From NCBI GenBank assembly GCA_036023115.1, contig JAYKKT010000037.1:744001-808000 (forward strand): a stretch of 64,000 nt of DNA, in the 5' to 3' direction. Every line of letters starts with the position of its first letter. Positions within the stretch are counted from its first letter, which is position 1. The notes below the pieces were generated by a model. That model did no database searches and had not been told where the DNA came from. It worked only from the letters and a program-made list of their open reading frames with translations. Origin of the DNA: Brasenia schreberi (lineage: Eukaryota; Streptophyta; Magnoliopsida; Nymphaeales; Cabombaceae). Below, in pieces: positions 44,068 to 55,484 of the stretch. Both the position numbers and the translations under genes were made by a program.

Positions 44068-46374
44068 AATTATCACAATACGGCCTGCTAAAGAAAGGAG
44101 GGGGGATGTCCAATTCTCTAATTGATTCTGCATTCGGACAATAATCGGTTGGCACAAAGAGGTCATTAGTTTGCCGGTGAATAAAGGAAATCCTAAATAA
44201 TTCAAAGGTAGCTTTCGTTCCTTCCAACCACTTAGTTTTTCAAATCCTAAATAATTTTCGGTGATTTCTCTTGACTAATGCACATACCGGAGCATGCTTT
44301 AAACTCTTTAATAATCTGTAAAAAATGGTTAAAAGAGTTCTTCTTATCTTGGAGAAAGAAAAGTGCATCGTCAACAAATAGAGTGTAGCTCTAGTGAAAA
44401 TTCTTAAGCTGAACTAGGATGATTTCTTCCTTCTTGACTACTATTGTTAATCTGCGAGAGAGTGGTTCCATGACAATTAAGAAGAGGTACGAGGAAATGG
44501 GGTCACTTTTCCTAGTGCCACAACTACCATAGAAGAGAGTAACTGTCATTTAACAGTATCGCATAACTAGCTGTAGAACACAGATCATGATAATGTCTAT
44601 CTATTTATCGGCAAAACCAAATTGAAATAGACTCCTTTAGGAAGTTATAATCTACTCGATGGTAAGCTTTAATAATATCCGTTTTGAACATGGCCGAAGA
44701 TGTTTTGCTAATATGCATTGAGTCCACCTTCTCACGGGCTATAAGAAGACTCTCCTAGATGGATCGACCTTTTAAAAACGCTGTTTCATTGCTTGAAATG
44801 ATTCTGGTTAGGATCGGTCTCATTCTAATCAATAAAATCTTTGCTATGATTTTATATAAAAAATTACAGAGGCTAATCGGACAGAACTAACTCGAGTTAC
44901 TCCTACAAGGACGATGCTGGTTGTGTTTGCTTCTTTTAGAAGTCGACTTGTTCTGAAGACACTTTGAATAGCTTTTTACTTACATCCCTTGATGATGTGC
45001 CAATACTTATGATAGAACAGATCGGGGAAATCATTTGGTCTAGGGGTATTGAAAAAACTGAGTGTCGAATTTCTTTACCTGTCACCGGGTAGAGAAGAAT
45101 CCTATTTTCTTCATCCCTGACTTGAGCCCCTATTGCACCGCTCCTTGCGCCACCGTCAATCTCTTCCCTTGTAAATAGCTCCTAGAAATAATAAGCAGCT
45201 TCCGCTTGAATTTCATAAGGTGTATTACATTCATAGCGATCATTGCAGATCAACTAATGGATGTTATTAGTGCTAATGTTCCTCTTATATTTGGCATGGA
45301 AATACTTCGTATTGTGGCCGCCTTCTTTCAGCCATTTATTTCTACATTTTTGTTTCAATAAACATTTCTCAAGCTCTCACAATTCTTGTAGTCGACTCCG
45401 GATGAGATTTTATTGATCCATTACCTCAGACTCTATGTTTGCCTTGTGACTGCATGCTTGCTAGTTATTTATAGCATTCAGTCACACCTCGAGTTATGTC
45501 ACCAACCATGTGGGAGTTCCAATCCTTGAGCTTGGATTTTAGATGTCAGAGCTTTTTCACTATTATGTATATTGGAGTGCCCCGCACTTTAACGGACCAA
45601 GCATGTTTCACAACTTGCTCATAGGTGGGAAGGAGTGTCCACATCTTGAAGAACGTGAAAGGGTTTTGGTTAAGGGAATCAGACTATTGAGATGAACTAG
45701 TAGACCATTATGGTCTGAGATCGTTCAAGGTTGAATATATATCCAACAGTTTGGAAAGGCTTGCATCCAAGGAAGATTGACAAGGCTTATATTCAAGTGG
45801 GAGGCAATGAAGTGGGTTCCTTTTTGCCGATTTGTCTAGGTGACAGCTGGGCCAGAGACAAGAATCTCTAGTAGATTGGTCTTCACAATGAGGTCATTGA
45901 ATTCAATTTCTGCTTGCGGGTTGCCGGTACGGCCTACCCTTTCTTCTTTGGATCTCATATAATTCCAATCACCCACTAGTATCTATGGATCGTGACAATC
46001 AAAACTCCAAATAGAATTCCATAGATCCCTTCGTGCTATGTAGTATTTATGACCATAAACGCCCGTAATATATATCAGTTTGGCCTTGTGCAGAACCTGT
46101 ATTGTGAGATGTTATTCTGATGCGTCAATTTTCTATGCGATCAATGAGCCTTTCCTTATGATACAAATGATTTGCATATTGGGGGAACAGTAAAAAATGC
46201 CTTGTGTAGACTGTATTGGTTGAGGACAATAGTTATGTGAATTGCTACTTCCTTCGTGGTCTTAGTTTTGAAGAGAAAGACAATATCAATTTTGTGTTTA
46301 TGGAGCAACTCCTTAAGCTCCACCCGAGCCCAAGTTCTTCTTAGGCTGCGGGTATTCAAGGCTAGGGTTTTCAT
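43969..46374 (-). pseudogene. L1 ORF2 endonuclease and reverse transcriptase
   Basis: The endonuclease starts at 46374 (MKTLALNTRSLRR, then LHKHKIDIVFLFKTKT, where active copies have MKILAWNCRG...FLSETKT). RT is recognisable near 45060 (FFNTPRPNDFPDLFYHKYW, like GKAPGPDGFPALFFQKFW) and at 43969-44205 (YLGFPLFTGKLMTSLCQPII, then LLSLAGRIVIIKAVLGAIPL). The stretch 44220-46150 is full of stops. Confidence 0.8.
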
Positions 46375-46414
46375 CTGAATCTTTAAAGGTCCTTAAAGCT
46401 TGGTGGGCCTTTCT

Positions 46415-46825
46415 CTATATATGTTCCATACCCATAGCACTCATGGAAAGCAGGAATTGGCTAATGAGTTCCTCAATCTTGGGTGACACAATTTTATCTG
46501 GCTTAGCTGATGGAAGAATCTGTTGTCTAGAACCACTCCTATTTAATTTAGTACATCCACGCTTTGCTCCTATAGGAGTGTAAAGGACCAATACTAAGGT
46601 AGAATCCTGATCATTCAGGATCTCATAAGTTGATTCTCTCACTTGATTGACATAGTTGAAGCTGCATCCAATAACATTAGGTGTTCCAATATCTATTGTT
46701 TTACGGGCACTTTTTCGTTCTGGCTGAATATGATCTTCAGGATTTGACTCGGTAGAATTAGGAGGTTGCTGTGCTAAAGCCACCATATGGCTATGTGCTA
46801 ATCTACCGGTGATTGCGTCTTCCAT
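46415..46825 (-). pseudogene. L1 ORF1 C-terminal part
   Basis: An open stretch of 136 codons in the place expected for the end of ORF1, between the solo LTR and ORF2. No motif is diagnostic on its own; its assignment rests on position and on the matching ORF1 zinc knuckle on the other side of the LTR. Confidence 0.5.
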
Positions 46826-47025
46826 CTCCTCCTCTTCTCCTTGCCACCAGCTAGGGCAGAGTCAGTTGTTAAAGGGCGGCCTTCGCTTGCTTTGAAGGTG
46901 ACATGGCTATGTGGTTGCATGATGGGAGTTTGGTTCTTGTCCATCTCTTGTAGCACTTAAAAGGAATTACCTACTTTTGGTTTGTGGTGCTCCTTGACTT
47001 TTAAGGCTTTTTTGTTTTTAAAGTG

Positions 47026-47030
47026 TTACA
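47026..47030. repeat. target-site duplication of the L1-nested solo LTR (left)
   Basis: TTACA, repeated at 47433-47437. Confidence 0.85.
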
Positions 47031-47432
47031 TGTTGGGGCAACAGATGATTGCCGAAGCCGTCCTGTATTTGGTTGTATTGTAGCATAAGCCGATTGTCCC
47101 CTTTTTGCTTGCTTTTATCTCTAGTTTCGTTTGCTTTTCGTGTATTTCTTCTAATGTAATGAAATAGGAAAAATGATAGAGTGCCTATTGATTTCTAGGT
47201 TACCCACATAGGGTTTTCTCACAAGAATGAGTATGAATAACTTTTTTATGTTTTGTATTTATTTTTTTGTATAGTTTCTCTGTATTGGCTTTCCAAAAAC
47301 AAAAAATCAGTTTTAAGAACGTTTGATTTTCGAAATTATACGATCCCATAAAATATAGGAAGAGGGCCCTTCTTCTCGCATTTCATGATCGTTGTTAGTA
47401 ATGGGGCTGAGAGTGGTCATCCACTACTTACA
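47031..47432 (-). mobile_element. copia solo LTR nested in L1 ORF1
   Basis: 402 bp, tgttgg to acttaca, flanked by TTACA on both sides. Its right half matches the Copia-4 LTRs: ttacccacatagggttttctc near 47206 and cttcttctcgcatttcatga near 47370 have clear equivalents at 58032 and 58270. It contains no internal region, so it arose by LTR-LTR recombination. Confidence 0.82.
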
Positions 47433-48289
47433 TTACACTAAGCAGATGTTCGAGAATGAGTGGATTGAAACTCTTCACTCTTGACACAAGCCAGATTACG
47501 GTGGTAAGTCAATTTACAAGCTTCACAATAAACCACCTTGGCTACGTACTCGACATTTACTTCAAATTCCTTGTCATGCTCTATTGACATTGTGATGTGT
47601 TTTTATAAGGAATGGTTTCTAAGTAATTCAATGCAAATACATGCAAATGTTAAGCGTTCACAAGCTTTCGTAATAGCATCCACAGCCAACAAGGTCCCCC
47701 CAACAATCTTGCTATGCTCTGAAAGGTCTCTTGCCATGGTATTGAGTTTAAGTTTAGCAGGCACATCCAAATCGGAGGTGTGGATGTAATTTCGAATTTC
47801 CATTCCTTACCGGAGAACCATTTGTTGTTTAGATAAGTCTAACCCTCTAATTTCTAAACCCTTTTTTTATGGTGTAGTTCATATCTTCTTTGTAGAAGGT
47901 TTAGATCAGAAATAGTTCGAATTTTCCATGAAAAAACTTGATATTCTGTAATGGAGTCAACAATCTTCATAGATTTTCAAAGATAAAGCAAAAATCTATT
48001 CGCTTATATTGGTATTCACTACTGAAGCTTGCTAACATCGTCCATGAACAGAGTCTCGCCCATTTGGAATAGGTTTCAAAAGGAAAGCCCAACTTGCACT
48101 CTTCGCCATCACCCTTGATGAGAATGCCTGAGTCATCTTCTTTAGCAGGCTCAGGTTCCTTACCGACCACTTGAGACCATGTTCAATGGCTGTTGGTCCT
48201 TTCTGAGTGTGCTGGAGAGGAAGGTTGTACCCTGGGGGGTGATTGGGTTGTTGTTGGCTGGCGGTGATTGCTGCCACCGACACGGCCAT
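47433..48289 (-). pseudogene. L1 ORF1 N-terminal part with a CCHC zinc knuckle
   Basis: From ATG 48289 (MAVSVAAITASQQQP) down to the solo LTR. At 47603-47803 the product resembles the DUF4283-type core of plant L1 ORF1 (KIVGGTLLAVDAITKACERL, then FACICIEL). At 47486-47527 a perfect CX2CX4HX4C zinc knuckle (CEACKLTYHRNLAC) follows. These bind RNA in the retrotransposition particle. Frames are broken by stops. Confidence 0.75.
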
Positions 48290-48299
48290 GATATTGATT

Positions 48300-49620
48300 G
48301 AGCGTTGCCAAGCAGGTTACCAAGCAATGGACACGTTTGCTTATAACAAGAACCTTTTTTTGTGTGTGCATTGATGAACAATAGAGGTTTTTAAGGAACC
48401 GCTGGAACTGGACCAAACCGATAGAATCGAACTGAACCGATGATTGGATTCGTTTCTACATTTCAAATGATTTGGTTTGGTTTGGTTCGGGATTAACAGG
48501 AAACATAATTGGCAGTTCAGTTCACGATTCCAATGTTGAAACCGAGCATGAGAATCAAATGAAAAAACTTTTGAGAGTACCATATTGAGAAGGCAGGTGG
48601 AGTCATGATGATTATAAAATAGGTCGCAAGGGTTTGAACAAAAGATCAAGTGTAGTATCTATCCTTATGAGATTAATATATGATACTTCTTGTTGACCAC
48701 ATGATATTAAATTAAATTTTTTTGAAGAAGTATGATGTCTACGGTAGTGTTTAGCCAAACCTTAGATAAGTAGAACCGTAGTTTAAAACTGAACAAAACC
48801 AAAACTATCGCTTCAATTCTAAGCATGCCATAGTTTGGTTTGATTCTCAAAATATGGTTTGATTCTCAAAATACCAGAAATCACAAGTAGAGATTGGGTT
48901 CGAAGTTGTTGCTAGAACCAAACCGTGAATACCCTAGTGGACAAAGATTATTTTTGGAATGTTCATTTTGGTTTTTCGTGCCATGTCTGTAATTCTCATA
49001 GTCCAGCCGTTTAATGTATCCGAGTCTGTGACGTACCAGTAAAATTAAGGATACGTGTCTGTCTTGACGACTTGTCCGCCATTGGCATTAGACACTTTAT
49101 AATGACGAAAGTACCCTTTTACAGATTCGAGTTTCGAATTGCTGCTCAAAGGAAGAAGTGGATTGCACTTTGAGGGGAAAAAGGACTGCAGTGGGGAAAA
49201 GGTAGAAGTGAAACTTATTGACGAAATTGGCCACAGGTCATTCGAAAATTTCCATCACGAAATGCTACTTTTGCTGTTGATTTTGAAGAACGATTCAGTC
49301 GAAAAATTTAGATTCTTGAACATGGTTACTAGTTTTTTTTACAGTTTTTTTATATATTGATCACGTTAAAATCATAATTTTCTATACTTTTTTTAATCTC
49401 AACTTAGCTAATTTTAGCCAAGTGTACCGATTACAAGTCAACAAGAAATCATAGGATAATAGTGAACATACTTTGGAATCATCTTGTTGTAGCCGCTCGA
49501 ATGTGTTACGAAATTGTATCTGGTAGAAATGGATCGGATAGGATGGAGCCACTCATCCAAATCCGAAGCATCATTCTAGAATGTAGATCTCAAAATAGGA
49601 AATATCCGTATAAAAAGTAG
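48300..49620. other. unassigned region
   Basis: At about 48405-48930 the plus strand is rich in aaccgaacc/ggtttggtt words, suggesting an old dispersed repeat. A plus frame at 49139-49360 has no recognisable family. Nothing else is supported. Confidence 0.4.
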
Positions 49621-49628
49621 TGTTTGTG

Positions 49629-49652
49629 TCTATCTATCTATCTATCTATCTA

Positions 49653-49720
<68 letters not shown>
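49629..49720. repeat. compound (TCTA)n(TA)n(GA)n microsatellite
   Basis: TCTA repeats at 49629-49657, TA to about 49692, then GA to 49720. It abuts the left end of the foldback MITE at 49722. Confidence 0.95.
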
Positions 49721-49721
<1 letters not shown>

Positions 49722-49723
<2 letters not shown>

Positions 49724-50120
49724 AATAATTATACTCAATACTTAATTGTATTGAACGACTCGTTTTGCATTGCTTCACTCTTTCAACTATCAATCGCCCG
49801 CCCTTCTATCACCCTTCACTATTTTTCTATAACTTAAAACCATCATAATCATCACCTAAAAAAACTTAAATATTTATATATAAATAGTTTTGTAGTTTTA
49901 TTTTAGTTTTTAGGTGGTGATAATTGTGGTTTTGACTAATGAAAGATAAATTGAAGAAATAGTGAAAGCTGACAAAAGATATAGTTTTATTTTAGTTTTT
50001 TAGGTGGTGATAATTACAATTTTAATAATGGAAGATGAGAGAGATCAAGGTGACCGCTTGTCGTGGAAATTGTAGAAGCATGCAAAATAGAGTATGATTG
50101 AGTATGCACTACTTACTCTT
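49722..50120. mobile_element. foldback MITE B flanked by TA microsatellites
   Basis: The left end (tactcaatac) and right end (gattgagtat) are inverted, and long imperfect arms follow: on the left aatcatcaccta near 49845, on the right the complement taggtggtgataatt at about 49910 and again at about 49996, so the right arm is partly duplicated. It has no coding capacity. A compound TA/GA microsatellite lies at each end (49629-49720 and 50124-50188). Confidence 0.65.
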
Positions 50121-50122
50121 TT

Positions 50123-50123
<1 letters not shown>

Positions 50124-50188
<65 letters not shown>
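50124..50188. repeat. compound (TA)n(GA)n microsatellite
   Basis: TA from about 50124 to 50160 and GA to 50188, in the same order as the tract at 49629-49720. Confidence 0.95.
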
Positions 50189-50189
<1 letters not shown>

Positions 50190-50191
<2 letters not shown>

Positions 50192-50350
50192 TAGGTAGGT
50201 ATTTTGACTCTTCGATTCACTTGATCAATAATAAATATTTGAATTTAAAAAGTAAAATTTATGATATATTTTTTATACTCTATATTTAATAGATCAAATA
50301 TTTTTAAATTTAAATATCCACATGATAAATGGTTAGGCTTAAGGATGAAT
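50190..50350. repeat. MITE-like repeat related to foldback MITE A
   Basis: The words atttgaatttaaaaagtaaa, then tttttatactctatatttaat match 37860-37915 (atttgaatctcaaaaagcaa, then tttttgtactcacatttaat). The two halves are partly inverted relative to each other. Confidence 0.5.
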
Positions 50351-52346
50351 GAGTGCGTGCATATGTATCAGTCTGTCAGGCATCGATGGGCATCCTGATC
50401 CTACCGGCACACCCCCTTCAGTATCTTGAGAAGAGAGTCAATTATCTCCGTGCTTGTGTTGTATCCTGCAAAAATGAAAACAAGAGTGGTGTCCCGGCCG
50501 CTCACCCATCCACCATTTCCAATCGTTGTCGCCTCCTATTGCCGTCCAAAAAAAACCTTCCTGACTACGGACCCTAACCATCATCCCCAAAATCTCCAAT
50601 CCTCCATCACCGCTCAGCCGCCAGTCGCCACTACCCCAGAATCTGCCCTCTGGTTGCCTCGGGTCATTGCTACCACACCATCACCGATCAAACCTCTCTC
50701 TACGTTACACTACCGGAGCTACATAAGCCCCTTTCTCTCTCCCTCCATCACATTGCAGCCATCATCAGCCCATCTGCATCTTAGCCATTTCAACCCCATC
50801 AGCCATCTCACGCCACCCTTTTCGCCACCCAAACCGACAGGCCGCTAAAGCCATCTACTTATATAAGAAATGCTGACATCACCTAAGGCCCTTGGCAGCC
50901 GCCCTCTTCCCCCTTGTTCGACTACCGAACTCTCACCTGGCAGTCTGGCACGGATAGTCCACCGCCACTCCAATTGCCCGCAGCTTCCTCTTATCGCCAC
51001 CCATCTCTTCCCATTTCTGGTTGCTCCTGCCTTCCAGCGATTCAACCCTTCTCGCTGCCGCAAAGAGCCGACCGCGTCCGCTCCAGCCGCTCCCCCTCCC
51101 TTCTCTTCCTACTAGCGCGAGAAGCCTTCTTCCCTGACTTAGGGTTGTTCATGAGGAGGGGATACGGGATTCCCATAGAATCCGTTCCGAACGGAGCGGA
51201 TTTAGAAAGTGAAAAGGATGTGAATGGGAACGGAGATGAAGAGAGCAAGAAAAGAAACATGTTCCCGCTCCACGAACACGGTCGTGTTAATTCGTTTAAA
51301 GTCCATGGATCAGAGTGGTTTTGGTCCCATCACGAGGAGAGGATGAACACAAGGTTCTCAAACGGGAATGAGGGTGGAGACTTCATTCTCGGCCCCGCCC
51401 CGTCCCATGAACATCTCTACCCTGACTCCCTTTTCACCAAAAATCAAACTAAATCAAGTCCAATTGATTGGACCCGATCATTTTGTTGATCTAAAAATTG
51501 ATTTGACTGGTTTGATCCAAACCGGATCCCATTCCACCTAAATCCAGTCTAAGTTAAATACCACAAAGCCAAATTCAAGCCCCAATGTAATTAAGCCAAT
51601 ACCCAAATCCAGCACCTAATCCAAGACCAAAAACCCAAAACTGATTTTTGGTCGGATCCAACTCGCATCAATGGTTTAAGATCCAAAGGTTAAAATCCAG
51701 TCAAACTCATCCATTTAAGCAAACTAAATCCATTCTCTAAATCTTAAACCTAAGCCCCATTCAGTTAGATCCAAATGGACCTAGTTAACCCAAGAGCCTG
51801 AAAGTGAACTAAACTAGACCCCATCTAACCTTTTTACGTTAACCTTATCCAGAACTGAAGAACCCGGGCAACGACTCCCATCACCTAGTGAATCACGGAT
51901 TTTCAAGTGCACACCAAGGACATAATTCAAAGTAATTCCGATTTCTTTAATGCGAGGAGATTGACTCTTGCTAGAAAGAAATGAATCTTTATTATGATTT
52001 GTTAGGATGTTTTCTCTTTTCGAGTTTTATTTCTAAATTATTGTATCTTTCTTTTTAATAGAGCCGTATGACGGGTCAAGATCTCTCATGACCAAAAATT
52101 CTGGTAATTGACTGCTCTCCTTTCATCTCACTTGGCTCCTACCAGGACGCCAGAAAATGAGAGCCATGTGTGACCAAAGCGGGTTTCACCTTAAATGCGC
52201 CTAGTACTGCACTTTTACCCTTTAACATCGAGCAAACTCCCCAATCTCTCTCTAACTAAGAAATTGATCAACCCTACCTTAGGAAATAATGTTGATCTCA
52301 ACCAAGTTTCATGTGACCCCAATCAATTGACACAAGTTCCAAGCGG
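50351..52346. other. unassigned region, GC-rich then AT-rich, no gene supported
   Basis: 50480-51130 is C-rich and yields overlapping Pro/Ser-rich frames on both strands with no family signature. 51160-51420 contains ggaacggagat-type words and shares cccatgaacat with about 9840. 51480-51850 repeats gatccaaa/ggtcggatcc-type words. It is probably old retrotransposon DNA that I cannot assign. Confidence 0.35.
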
Positions 52347-52351
52347 CACCC
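52347..52351. repeat. target-site duplication of Copia-4 (left)
   Basis: CACCC, repeated at 58336-58340. Confidence 0.85.
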
Positions 52352-52770
52352 TGATGCACCCGATGGATATATGCACGTATGCTTCTCAAGGTTCTAGTGT
52401 TGCAGCAATAGTTGTATACCTATAGACGAGATAGGAAAAAGAAAGGGAGAAAAAGGAGAGGCAAGGTTACCCGTATAGGGTTTTCTCAAGAAGAAGACAA
52501 TGTGTATTTTTTAATCTTTTCTATATATTTGTTGTATATATACTTGACTATTTTTTCTTCTGAGTTTTCCTCTTTGAGCTTTTTAAAAAACTAATCATTC
52601 CATGTTCATCCAGGAGACGTCTAAGGTTTTTTAAAAGTAAAAACAATTTTAAATAAAGTTTACCTTTTTTGTAAAAAAATAACTCATGAAATCAGGGAAG
52701 AGTGCCCTTCTTCCCGTATTTCATGATTGATGTTAGTATTGGGGCCGATAGTGGCCACCAACTACTTACA
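52352..52770 (-). repeat. Copia-4 3' LTR
   Basis: 419 bp, tgatgcacc to acttaca. Confidence 0.9.
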
Positions 52771-55159
52771 TCTCCCACTTAGCAACTAAAGTCAACTTGT
52801 GATACATTGGTTTTGCCTCCCACTATTTTAGGGTTTACAAAGTTGTATTATTTATCTAGTTGAAAGTAAATTGCAACTTTTATCTGTTATATGGTTTTTC
52901 CACATTCAATGTATTTTTCTTGCATAACACACAACAAAGTATATTTTCTATACTTATACACTAAGCATATCTCAAATCCATGTTGGTTATATGTTTAGTA
53001 AAAAGTTCTTCTGAGATGCCTTTCATTAAGGTATAAAATGGCTTATCCAAACAACACTCGTAGCAGCCATACTGCAAGCAACATACTTAGCTTCTTGTGT
53101 GTGCAACGCTACATAATTTTGTTTCTTATAAGCCCAAGAAACCACGCCACCTTCAAATAGAAATATTTGATCAGAAATTAATTTGCTATCATCTTTACTC
53201 ATAGTAAAGTCAGCATCTCCTCGAACTTTCAGTTCATCTACTTGAAAACACAGTTTCAAGACTTTTGTTCATTTGAGATATCTTGGAATCCTTTTCAAAA
53301 CTATCCAATATTGCCATCCAGGATTATTTTGATATCTACTCATAAGACCAACAACAAAACTGATATAAGGTCTTGTACACAAGCGTACATCAAACTACCC
53401 ACAGCTTGTGCATAAGGAATATTAGGCTTATCTTAACCACTTTTACAATAGGTGTAGATGTAGACTTGCATTCACCCATTTTAAACTTCTTGAAGATATA
53501 ACCAATATATCTTTCCTAACTTAATTAAGCATAGAAGTTTAGATTCCCTATCTCGAAAAATCTTTATACCGAAGATATAGGATGCTTCTCCCATATACTT
53601 CATTTCAAACCTTTTGTTTAACCATGAATTGGTTTTGACAATCATCTCATTGTTATCCCAATCAAAAATATGTCATCTACATATAATAATAAGATGACAA
53701 AGTGGCTTCCATTGTTCCAGATATATACAAAGTGGTCAAGTTCATTAGCCATAAACTAAAGTTCAATAATGATATTTTGAAAAGTCAAATACCATTGACA
53801 AGGTGATATTTTAAGGTCATATAGGGATTTTTTTCAACCTATATACTTTATCTTTTTGGCCTTCAACTATGTATCCTTCGAGTTGTTGTATATATATGAT
53901 TTCATCTAAATCTTCATTTAGGAAAACAGTTTTTACATCTAACTGATGTAAGTTTAAATCATAATATGCTAATATCGTCAAGATTATTCTTATAGATGTA
54001 AATTTCATAATAGGGAAATATGTCTCAACATAATTTATTCATTTCTTTTGTGAAAAACTCTTTGTAACTAACCTCACTTTAAACATGTTGATAGTCCCAT
54101 TGACTTATATTTCTATTTCAGAACCCATTTATAGCCTATAGTTTTCCTTTCTTTAGGCAAATCAACCAATTTCCAGATTTGATTTTTCTCAATAGATTCA
54201 ATTTCTTCATCCATAGTTTTTTCTTAGTTTAAAGATTCAGATGAGTCAATAGCCTGCTAATATGTCAAGTTATCAATTAGTTCATCTAAGTCTACTAAAT
54301 TACATACTTCCTATAGAAGGTAAAAATGAAAATCCTTTAAGTAGGATGGTGTGACCCTACATTTTTTCTGTCAACTTAAAGTTTCCATTTGATCAGAAAG
54401 ATTATTTATGAGTTCAAATGATGATTGATCTAGATTCACTAGAATGTCAATATACTCATCACAATTTTCAAGAATGTCATTCTTAGTGTCCTCTAAGATT
54501 TCATCATCCTTGGTTTCTATCAGTTCATGGTCTTTATGATAAAACTGATATCTTATAGATCATTTAGGATATTCAATAAATATACATCTGAAGGACCTAC
54601 TACCTAGTTTGTATCTAAACTGATCAAAGATCTTCACATGAGCGATAGATCTCCACCTCTTCAGATAACTTAAGTTTGGTTTTCTTTCAAACCACATCTC
54701 ATATGGTATAGAAAATATAACTTTACAAGGTAATCTGTTGAGTATATATATAATTGTACCTACTACTTCTCTCTAAAATACCCTTGATAGAGAAACATCT
54801 ATTACCATAGATCTTATCATATTCAATAAGGTCCTATTATGTCTCTCTACTACACCATTCAGTTGAGGTATCCTGGGCATTATATTTTGCTTTGCAATAC
54901 CAAAGTCTTTGCAAAATTCTAAAAATTTTGTAGAGGTGTACTCTCCACCTCTATTCAATCTCAAGATTTTGATTGTATGCCTCAATTGGTTTTGAGTTTT
55001 CTCCTTATATTATTTGAACACTTTAAATACCTCATATTTATATACTAAGAGATATATATGTATATCTCGAGTAATCATCGATAAATGTTATAAAATAAAC
55101 CTTTTCTCGATGTAATCTTACTCTAAAAGGTCAACATAAATCAGTGTGAATAATCTCTA
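52771..55159 (-). pseudogene. Copia-4 integrase C-terminus, reverse transcriptase and RNase H remnant
   Basis: Integrase piece at 54773-54985 (LRLNRGGEYTSTKF, then PQLNGVVERHNRTLLNMIR). RT at 53817-54008 (LHQLDVKTVFLNEDLDEIIY) with LYVDDI-type catalytic residues still readable near 53665-53680. RNase H at 53026-53259 (KLCFQVDELKV, then SWAYKKQNYVALHTQEAKYV). Stops separate all pieces. Confidence 0.8.
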
Positions 55160-55179
55160 GTAGGGTTGTTGTACTAATT
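55160..55179. repeat. target-site duplication of the inverted RTE LINE (left)
   Basis: gtagggttgttgtactaatt, matching 55465-55484 with two mismatches. Confidence 0.88.
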
Positions 55180-55464
55180 TTTGTAATCCATGTTATAAAA
55201 ATCTGATGAAGTTTTATGATGGCTGTCGGAAGCCTCACACAACCCTCCTCCTTTATCCGGGCTTGGGACCGGCAATGCAAGGGTGATCCCTTACATGGAC
55301 GGAGTTAAAGTATTGGAAAGAAACAATAAAGAATGATCTAGCTTATTGTGAGTTAATTGCTAACATGGCACACGATAGGGATCTGTGAAAACAAAGAATC
55401 CATGTAGCTGACCCCGTCTAGTATGGTAAAAGGCTTAGTTGTTGTTGTTGTTATTGTTGTTGTT
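55180..55464 (+). mobile_element. short RTE LINE with 5' inversion (twin-primed)
   Basis: Two parts of the RTE element are joined head to head. 55180-55307 is the extreme 5' end of the element on the minus strand (equivalent to 26240-26365), and 55308-55464 is its 3' end on the plus strand (equivalent to the complement of 23097-23235), finishing in a GTT-repeat tail. A 20-bp target-site duplication (two mismatches) surrounds both parts, so they arrived as one insertion into Copia-4. Confidence 0.9.
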
Positions 55465-55484
55465 GTAGGGTTCTTGCACTAATT

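Larger units (their letters stand above)
42228..48300 (-). mobile_element. L1-type LINE, inactive, interrupted by a solo copia LTR
   Basis: A minus-strand plant L1. The 3' end is marked by an oligo-T on the plus strand (42228-42235, the A-tail). Reading 5' to 3' on the minus strand there is ORF1 (about 48289 down to 46415), then ORF2 with endonuclease (46374), RT (about 45060), the zf-RVT region (43251-42556) and an RNase H-like end (about 42545-42400). A copia solo LTR (47031-47432) interrupts ORF1, and a 196-bp segment of ORF2 is tandemly tripled (43480-44067). Many stops are present. The 5' boundary is uncertain and no target-site duplication was found. Confidence 0.85.

Noticed and set aside
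50426..51489. Pro/Ser-rich frames of 140 and 191 codons
   Set aside because: C-rich low-complexity DNA; overlapping frames on both strands and no conserved domain.
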